The notes beneath the pieces were generated by a model, which saw only the letters and a list, made by a program, of their open reading frames with translations, searched no databases and was not told where the DNA came from. DNA of 6,690 nucleotides from Anaerolineaceae bacterium UBA6086. Its GTDB lineage: Bacteria > Chloroflexota > Anaerolineae > Anaerolineales > Anaerolineaceae. The translations under genes and the position numbers were made by a program. Numbering within the stretch: the stretch's first letter is position 1; every line of letters starts with the position of its first letter. Of this stretch, positions 1-4,364 are shown one piece after another. The stretch lies in assembly GCA_002436005.1 (NCBI GenBank), contig DIXG01000002.1, forward strand, positions 1 through 6,690. Direction: 5' to 3'.

Positions 1-49
1 TGACTTGTTTTTCAACACCCTCGTTTTAATTCTTAGGCGAACCCCAGGT

Positions 50-55
50 TATAAT
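50..55 (+). promoter_or_regulatory. Putative -10 box of the ABC operon promoter
   Basis: A perfect TATAAT lies at 50-55. The best -35 candidate is TTAATT at 26-31, with an 18-base spacer and only three of six consensus matches, so the promoter rests mainly on the -10. Initiation near 62 would give a leader of about 42 bases that holds the ribosome site at 92-96 and the GTG start at 104. The rest of 1-103 shows no gene and no clear terminator from an upstream gene. Confidence 0.45.
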
Positions 56-103
56 AAATTATCTAGCCCTGTAAATGCATATATCCTTATTAAGGAATAA
101 ACC

Positions 104-751
104 GTGAAAGATAGCCTGGTCGTCCATAACCTCAGTAAGAAATATGGTGATTTTGTTGCCCTTGCGCCGACAAATTTCAAGTTAGACCCCGGTGAAATTG
201 TCCTCCTATCGGGTCGGAACGGATCGGGGAAGACGACCTTATTATCCTGTATTACAGGACTGATCAGGTCGACCACGGGGACGATTAAAGTGGGGAGGTT
301 TGAACTCTCCCGGGATGAATTGGAAGTGCGCCGCCGCCTGGTCTTTGTGCCGGATGTTTCGCGCTTCTATGTCGAACTGACCGCCTGGGAACATTTGCGT
401 TTCATCGCCATGGCGAACGGCGTACTGGTGGGGTTTGCGGCCCAGGCCGAGGCGATCCTTAAAGATTTTGGACTGTGGGACGTGCGCGACCACTTCCCCC
501 ATAATTACTCCCGGGGGATGCAGCTCAAGCTGGGGCTGGCGATGGCCTTCATCCGGCCTTTCGAGGTCATCCTGCTGGACGAACCCACTTCTGCCCTGGA
601 CGAGGAAAGCGTGAGCATCTTGCTGGATAAGCTGCGTAAATTTAGTCAACATGGCGCATCCATCCTGATGTCCTCCCATGACCCTGCCATCAAGACCCAC
701 TTCGGAGACCGTCAGCTGCTGATCGAAAACGGCGTTCTCAGGGAGGTTTGA
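104..751 (+). CDS. ABC transporter ATP-binding protein (ABC-2 exporter type)
   Basis: This 215-residue protein is a stand-alone ABC ATPase that would power transport through the membrane protein encoded next. Visible motifs are Walker A GRNGSGKTT (residues 37-45), a signature loop YSRGMQ (about 135-140, a variant of LSGGQ), Walker B VILLDEP (about 155-161, D159 and catalytic E160), the D-loop SALD, and the switch histidine in SSHD (about H192). The position usually held by the Q-loop glutamine is aspartate (VPD, about residue 84). Related exporters often have P-E or P-Q there, so this is a divergent but probably functional form. The length is slightly short for the family (usually 220-300), lacking a C-terminal extension. 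The GTG start is chosen because AAGGA lies at 92-96, seven bases upstream. The stop at 751 is one base before the GTG of the membrane gene, which indicates translational coupling. The substrate cannot be read from the sequence. Confidence 0.93.
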   Translation: MKDSLVVHNLSKKYGDFVALAPTNFKLDPGEIVLLSGRNGSGKTTLLSCITGLIRSTTGTIKVGRFELSRDELEVRRRLVFVPDVSRFYVELTAWEHLRFIAMANGVLVGFAAQAEAILKDFGLWDVRDHFPHNYSRGMQLKLGLAMAFIRPFEVILLDEPTSALDEESVSILLDKLRKFSQHGASILMSSHDPAIKTHFGDRQLLIENGVLREV

Positions 752-752
752 C

Positions 753-2363
753 GTGCGCGCAATTCATTGGATCCGCTCCCGCCAGGAATCGGAAGAGCTT
801 TCCTATTGGACATCGTTCGTCTATTTTGATCCCAAGGACCGCTCCTTCAACAACCGGATCTATCTCGTTTACCTGCTGATCTTTTTCAGCGTTTGGTGGT
901 TCATTGTGATTATCTGGTTCGCTGAAGCGGGAGCGATGTTAATGACCACGATCTATCCGTCCAGCCCGGTATCGCTGGCGGTCGCGCTGGTGCTGGTCGT
1001 TATTCTGGTCTGGTTTGTGGTCTCCATGATACAATTCCTGAGGCGCAGCCCGGTCAAATTCTCCGCAGAGGATGCACACCTGGTCTGCCAGATGCCGCTC
1101 AATCCGCAGAAGCTGGTCCTGCGCTGGTTGGCGATGCCCTGGTTCAAGAGCCTGGTCCTGTTCTTGCTGCTGGCGATCGTTTTGGCGTTTTCACTGGCAC
1201 GGACCGAATTAATTGAATCCCGGATTACGGGGCAGGACCTGGGTGGATATTTCCGGCTGGGTTTCCGGGCTGTCTTGGGAATGGTCCCGCTGCATCTGGC
1301 TTTATATTCCCTGAGCTGGGCGTTAGCTGTCTGGTTCATGAAGCATCAGCGGAAGATGGGGGCGCTGCTTGTCGTGCTTGCCATCTGCCTTGTTGTTCTG
1401 ATCTCCATGGGCTCTGGGATTGCTGCTACTTTCAATGCGAATTTACCCTGTGAATTTAAGGCGCTGGGATCCGTGATGGCGGATGGCTTGCGGATTGGGT
1501 TCAGTGAAGGAAGCCTTGGCACTGTTTTGATGGTTCACTGGGCGGCTGCCTTGATCGCGCTTGTGATGTTGTTCTTCGCCGCCAAAGGCTTCAGTTGTAG
1601 CCGCGCAGCCCAGGAGACCCGGGAGGAAGTCCTGCAGAGGAATTTACGCCGTTATGGGTTCGGTGAGTCGGCCCAGGAGAAGAAGGTCCAGCGGCGGCTT
1701 AAGTTGGATCGGCGCGCCGTTTGGCTCCCGGCATGGCAGGGAGCGCCATCGTTCGTATGGAAGGATGTACTTCAATCCTGGCGTACGGTCACCCTCGGCA
1801 AGGCGTTTGTATTGCTCGGCTTTTTTGGTGCTGCTGTGGGGCTGGCTATCCTGCCCAGCCTGAGCGGCCGAATGTTGTTGATCCTGACCTGGACCCTGCA
1901 AGCCAGTGAATTCCTGACCGATCGCGTCCGGCAGGACCTGGCGCATTGGGCTATCGTTCGACAGCTTCCCATCGAGCACCAGCGGTGGATCGCGGCCGAC
2001 CTGGCCCTCTCCGGCGGGATAGTGATGTTGATCAGTCTGATCGGTCTTGGGCTTGGGGGCGTGATCCTCGGACAATTCCCGCTGGTTGAAGCGCTTGCAC
2101 TCCCGGGGATGATTGCGGCCGTTGCCGGAGTTTCCACTTTTGTAGTGTTCAGGAACGCGCGGGTGGACTTGCTGATGAGCGGCCAGGCGCCGGGCGTCAA
2201 TGAAATTGGCGTGATTGGGGGTGCAGTCTGCGCTGCTACCCCCCTCATCATTTACGGTTGGCTGCCCGGCTTAGTGGGGGCTTTGTCAGCTGTGCTTGCC
2301 AGTGGATTAATCGGGTACCTCGCACTCAATATAGCGATGAGCGGTTACCGTTCCATTGAATAA
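753..2363 (+). CDS. ABC exporter membrane protein, about 10-12 transmembrane segments
   Basis: This 536-residue polytopic protein is the likely permease partner of the preceding ATPase. Hydrophobic segments appear near residues 37-57, 72-95, 130-149, 172-194, 203-225, 256-277, 350-368, 415-440, 444-466, 484-502 and 505-527. A charged cytoplasmic-looking stretch at about 280-345 (ETREEVLQRNLRR, then KKVQRRLKLDRR) separates two halves. The short loops SAEDAHLVCQMPLNPQKLVLR (about 104-124) and LAHWAIVRQLPIEHQRWIAADL (about 396-417) resemble each other. Both have the pattern in which a 'P' and basic residues precede a membrane segment, as in large ABC exporter subunits such as the putative ABC_export family. 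That family match is from recall, not a search. The start is GTG at 753, with GGGAGG at 741-746 inside the end of the ATPase gene. The C terminus is the last membrane segment plus a short tail. The substrate is unknown; a peptide or lipid exporter is possible. Confidence 0.85.
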   Translation: MRAIHWIRSRQESEELSYWTSFVYFDPKDRSFNNRIYLVYLLIFFSVWWFIVIIWFAEAGAMLMTTIYPSSPVSLAVALVLVVILVWFVVSMIQFLRRSPVKFSAEDAHLVCQMPLNPQKLVLRWLAMPWFKSLVLFLLLAIVLAFSLARTELIESRITGQDLGGYFRLGFRAVLGMVPLHLALYSLSWALAVWFMKHQRKMGALLVVLAICLVVLISMGSGIAATFNANLPCEFKALGSVMADGLRIGFSEGSLGTVLMVHWAAALIALVMLFFAAKGFSCSRAAQETREEVLQRNLRRYGFGESAQEKKVQRRLKLDRRAVWLPAWQGAPSFVWKDVLQSWRTVTLGKAFVLLGFFGAAVGLAILPSLSGRMLLILTWTLQASEFLTDRVRQDLAHWAIVRQLPIEHQRWIAADLALSGGIVMLISLIGLGLGGVILGQFPLVEALALPGMIAAVAGVSTFVVFRNARVDLLMSGQAPGVNEIGVIGGAVCAATPLIIYGWLPGLVGALSAVLASGLIGYLALNIAMSGYRSIE

Positions 2364-2476
2364 GCATAAAAACCAGTGGCGATTTTCACCTGAAAGAGAA
2401 TCCGATTTTCCCCGGTATCTTAGATGAACGCCCGCGGGTCTCCCTAGTTGCCGTTGATTTATAGGTGATAATTAAA

Positions 2477-2569
2477 ATGGAATTGAGAAGACCAAACGAT
2501 AAGGATTTGTCCGATATCGAAATTTGGTTCGGTAATTACTATGAAAACAATGGAATTTGGCTGGTTTAA
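2477..2569 (+). CDS. Short frame of 30 codons; possible displaced N terminus of the next gene
   Basis: An ATG at 2477 follows AGGTG at 2463-2467 with nine bases between, a better ribosome site than the one before the ATG at 2541. The product begins MELRRPNDKDLSDIEIWF and ends NNGIWLV. It is polar and protein-like, with no membrane segment. It overlaps the 2541 frame by 29 bases. Skipping one T in GGTTTAAG near 2566 would join it smoothly to KNKWIWIT of that frame. So it is either a separate small protein or the original N terminus of the 2541-3403 gene, cut off by a one-base insertion. It cannot be assigned a function. Confidence 0.3.
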   Translation: MELRRPNDKDLSDIEIWFGNYYENNGIWLV

Positions 2570-2897
2570 GAATAAATGGATCTGGATCACGGCAGTAACC
2601 CTATTGATAATTTCAGAAGTTGTTTTTATCTATTCGCGTGTAGACGTTCAAGGGACCGACCTCCCTCAATTTGATTTTGGTCGCATTGGCGGTGCAGACA
2701 ACCCAACAACGGACTGGGACATACTGCAAGAGGCTCTGGAAATTCTGGGGCAACGGAGCCTCCAGAATAAAGATGGTGGCTGCACTTCCATTATGAGGGA
2801 TATAATCCGTCCGATGGTCTTGACCACCCGTTTTATCCCAAGGACGGTCATTACCTCACAGATATGTGGCGAGACGTCAATGAGGGGGCGCTATTGA
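2541..2897 (+). CDS. Membrane-anchored hypothetical protein, N-terminal part of a frameshifted gene
   Basis: The first 80 or so residues look genuine. They give a short basic-aromatic start (FGWFKNKW), one transmembrane anchor at about residues 14-31 (WIWITAVTLLIISEVVFIY), then an extracytoplasmic stretch ending near LQNKDGG (encoded to about 2780). Beyond that the reading becomes unlike natural protein (CTSIMRDIIRPMVLTT and on), while the -1 frame becomes convincing. The true product therefore probably continues in the frame of the 2864-3403 entry. The ATG at 2541 lacks a good Shine-Dalgarno, and 2477 is the alternative beginning. No family is recognised. The topology (N terminus inside, domain outside) is inferred from the anchor alone. 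Confidence 0.5.
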   Translation: MKTMEFGWFKNKWIWITAVTLLIISEVVFIYSRVDVQGTDLPQFDFGRIGGADNPTTDWDILQEALEILGQRSLQNKDGGCTSIMRDIIRPMVLTTRFIPRTVITSQICGETSMRGRY

Positions 2898-3403
2898 AAG
2901 GGTTTTTGGCGATTCGGACTGACACAGAAGGTAATGAGTTGCAGGTCATCGCTTGTGGGGACGGGATTTGTGGAAAGCTTTCGATGTTAAGATTGGTAAG
3001 ATTGGGAAATGACTACCCCGGGTCAGCCGTCGGAGATTTTACCCCCGCGGGTAGGCCTCCTTCCACCGTTGGCATCCTCGCAGAAATTAGTGCTCTGGAA
3101 AACACACCCCTAATGGGTTGGGGTGAAGGCGAGGGCGATTCTCAGCCGCTTTACATTACTCGAACTTATTCCCCGGGGGAGGTTGGTGAAGAGATTGATC
3201 CACTCGTTGGTTCCCGAATCGTCGTGGGTTTCAATATCCGTTCGGGCGTATCTGCCTATTATAAAGTTTCTATTCTGAACGAGGATGGGTCCTATGAATT
3301 GCTGTTGGAAGACCAATTGATGAAATTTGAAACCCAGAAGACGAATTCGTCTATCGAAGAAAGATATGCTCAGGTCATGGAGGAACTTAAGGAGGGGAAT
3401 TAA
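2864..3403 (+). CDS. Hypothetical extracytoplasmic domain, C-terminal part of the same frameshifted gene
   Basis: As drawn from the internal ATG at 2864 this encodes 179 residues, but protein-like sequence extends upstream in the same frame to just after the TAA at 2768-2770. It reads WWLHFHYEGYNPSDG and then DHPFYPKDGHYLTDMW before reaching MWRDVNEG. The ATG at 2864 has no Shine-Dalgarno and is inside this conserved-looking run, so it is probably not a real start. Visible features are a cysteine pair (CGDGIC), a long stretch rich in G, P and acidic residues, beta-type alternation toward the end (SRIVVGFNIRSGV, YYKVSILNEDGSYELLL) and a hydrophilic helical tail. There is no second membrane segment. 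With the 2541 part the repaired product would be about 287 residues. The stop is 34 bases before the next gene, suggesting one transcript. Confidence 0.55.
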   Translation: MWRDVNEGALLKGFLAIRTDTEGNELQVIACGDGICGKLSMLRLVRLGNDYPGSAVGDFTPAGRPPSTVGILAEISALENTPLMGWGEGEGDSQPLYITRTYSPGEVGEEIDPLVGSRIVVGFNIRSGVSAYYKVSILNEDGSYELLLEDQLMKFETQKTNSSIEERYAQVMEELKEGN

Positions 3404-3437
3404 GAGGCTTAAATTATAAACAGAAAGAAGAAAAAAT

Positions 3438-4010
3438 ATGAAAATTCTACGCTTCGTTTTGTACAGTCTTCTGCTCCTGCTAGTAGGAATAGCGGGGTTC
3501 ATCATCGGGGCATTGACACTCGGTGATTATTCGCCGAATATGCTGCTTGAGTTGGTTTCAGGCGAAACACCACAAGTGAAGATCACACGCTATTTACAGG
3601 CAATCGAAGCTCAAGACCGGGCTGCTGCTCTCGATGCCTGGTCGCTTCCATCTGGCAAGGCAGGTACCTCTGCTCAGTTAAGTGAACGTCGCAACTTGGT
3701 GACCGACGAGCTTCTGGCTCGTAAGATCACCCATTTCACGATCTTCGAACCCCAATGGTGGCGAACTTGCTGCGATCCCGGTGTAACCCACCTTGCGCGC
3801 AACGCGGGCGGTGCTCGCGTTCGAGTGCAAGTGTTAGATGCGAACGGTCAACCTTGGTCATACACTTTCGATGTCTTTATCAATGGACCTTACTTTGGTG
3901 ATGCTAGTGGTAATCCATATCGACATTGGTTTCTACGGGATGTTTATCCACATAGCGAAATACCCGTCTACTGGCCATTGTTATATAAGGCAGGGGTTCA
4001 CGCCCCTTGA
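3438..4010 (+). CDS. Signal-anchored hypothetical protein, 190 residues
   Basis: The N terminus is a signal peptide or membrane anchor (residues 5-28, FVLYSLLLLLVGIAGFIIGALTL). An extracytoplasmic domain follows. It opens with a helix, KITRYLQAIEAQDRAAALDAW (about 49-69), whose pattern resembles the first helix of NTF2-like domains. Next come ITHFTIFEPQWW, a vicinal cysteine pair in RTCCDPG (about 110-116) and strand-like ARVRVQVLDANGQPWSYTFDVFI. It ends RDVYPHSEIPVYWPLLYK. That order (helix, then strands) is compatible with an NTF2/SnoaL-like fold, but this is inference and no family is recognised. The ATG at 3438 follows a weak purine site (AGAAAGAAG at 3422-3430) seven bases away. The gene probably shares a transcript with the damaged gene before it. 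Both encode single anchors with outside domains. No lipobox is visible. Confidence 0.75.
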   Translation: MKILRFVLYSLLLLLVGIAGFIIGALTLGDYSPNMLLELVSGETPQVKITRYLQAIEAQDRAAALDAWSLPSGKAGTSAQLSERRNLVTDELLARKITHFTIFEPQWWRTCCDPGVTHLARNAGGARVRVQVLDANGQPWSYTFDVFINGPYFGDASGNPYRHWFLRDVYPHSEIPVYWPLLYKAGVHAP

Positions 4011-4060
4011 TCGCCTATGAACCGCGTCTTAACCGGTCCTTGTGATATCTGGTTTCCCAT

Positions 4061-4105
4061 AAAATTCTTCATTCTGCATGAAAATGACTGCGGAATGTGA
4101 ATTTT
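4061..4105 (+). terminator. Terminator-like stem-loop after the membrane-protein genes
   Basis: AAAATTC at 4061-4067 pairs with GAATTTT at 4099-4105. Inside it CATTCTGC at 4070-4077 pairs with GCGGAATG at 4090-4097 (one T-G pair), around a 12-base loop and a small internal bulge. The descending arm ends in TTTT, followed by AATATAAT. The stem is AT-rich at its base, so it is a weak intrinsic terminator, probably usable in either direction. Its place 50 bases after the stop at 4010 fits the end of that transcript. Confidence 0.4.
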
Positions 4106-4113
4106 AATATAAT
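4084..4113 (+). promoter_or_regulatory. Putative promoter preceding the structured intergenic element
   Basis: A perfect TATAAT at 4108-4113 is preceded, 18 bases upstream, by ATGACT at 4084-4089, which matches TTGACA at four of six positions. Initiation would fall at about 4120, the first base before the hairpin-rich stretch. It overlaps the descending arm of the terminator-like stem-loop. TATAAT is easily met by chance in AT-rich spacer, so the support is moderate. Confidence 0.35.
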
Positions 4114-4120
4114 CTAGCGA

Positions 4121-4231
4121 GGGCATTTCCCCGCAGCTTGCTGCGAGAATGTCCAACAAAATCCGTCCCGAAGGGTGAAATCCTGTAATGCCCCGTAGCT
4201 TGCTGCGGGGATAAGGATTTCAAGGATTTTG
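4121..4231. repeat. Nested palindromic element with two REP-like hairpins
   Basis: Two related palindromes lie 62 bases apart: 4129-4148 (CCCCGCAGCTTGCTGCGAGA) and 4191-4210 (CCCCGTAGCTTGCTGCGGGG), identical at 17 of 20 positions. The first sits in a longer imperfect hairpin, 4121-4154 (GGGCATT against AATGTCC). The second is wrapped by two more helices. GAAATCCT at 4177-4184 pairs with AGGATTTC at 4214-4221, and outside that CAAAATCC at 4157-4164 pairs with GGATTTTG at 4224-4231. A mini-hairpin CCC-GAA-GGG sits at 4167-4175. This matches the general look of intergenic REP/BIME-type palindromes spread by REP-associated transposases. A structured RNA is the alternative. Copy number elsewhere cannot be seen here. 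Confidence 0.6.
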
Positions 4232-4242
4232 GCTTTACTCAT

Positions 4243-4340
4243 AGGTGAGGAAACAAAAAATGTCAACGAAAATGGAGTACAAGTCGATAATCAGTACAAC
4301 AAACATGTTCCTAAAATTACTTAAAGACTTTGATTGCTAA
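4243..4340 (+). CDS. Small frame of 26 codons with a strong Shine-Dalgarno
   Basis: AGGTGAGG at 4243-4250 is one of the strongest ribosome-site matches in the window. It lies nine bases before the ATG at 4260; the coding part is 4260-4340. The product is MSTKMEYKSIISTTNMFLKL followed by LKDFDC. It is basic, with a short amphipathic-looking C-terminal half and no recognisable family. It lies between the structured element and the primase-helicase gene, 24 bases from that start and in the same frame. It could be a leader peptide, a small protein, or the residue of a lost gene. A chance frame is also possible at this length. Confidence 0.3.
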
Positions 4341-4364
4341 TCAGCATGAATGTACAATAAAACT
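4330..4364 (+). promoter_or_regulatory. Putative promoter giving a leaderless primase-helicase mRNA
   Basis: TTGATT at 4330-4335 (four of six to TTGACA) and TACAAT at 4353-4358 (five of six to TATAAT) are separated by exactly 17 bases. The ATG at 4365 is seven bases past the -10, where transcription would be expected to begin. No Shine-Dalgarno precedes this ATG, which agrees with leaderless initiation. It also argues against the in-frame ATG at 4350, which would lie upstream of the transcript start. Confidence 0.5.

Noticed and set aside
1644..2251. Two overlapping reverse frames of 143 and 159 codons
   Set aside because: They lie opposite the permease and are explained by its GC-rich codon use. 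Their sequences are low in hydrophobic structure and have no start signals.
2430..2437. CCCGCGGG palindrome in the spacer after the permease gene
   Set aside because: It has no loop or T run and no flanking dyad, so it does not support a terminator.
2466..2471. GATAAT as a -10 box just before the ATG at 2477
   Set aside because: No -35 match is present at a 16-18 base spacing, and the same bases lie beside a good Shine-Dalgarno.
4350..4364. In-frame ATG at 4350 as the primase-helicase start
   Set aside because: It has no ribosome site and would fall upstream of the predicted transcript start. It overlaps the -10 box.
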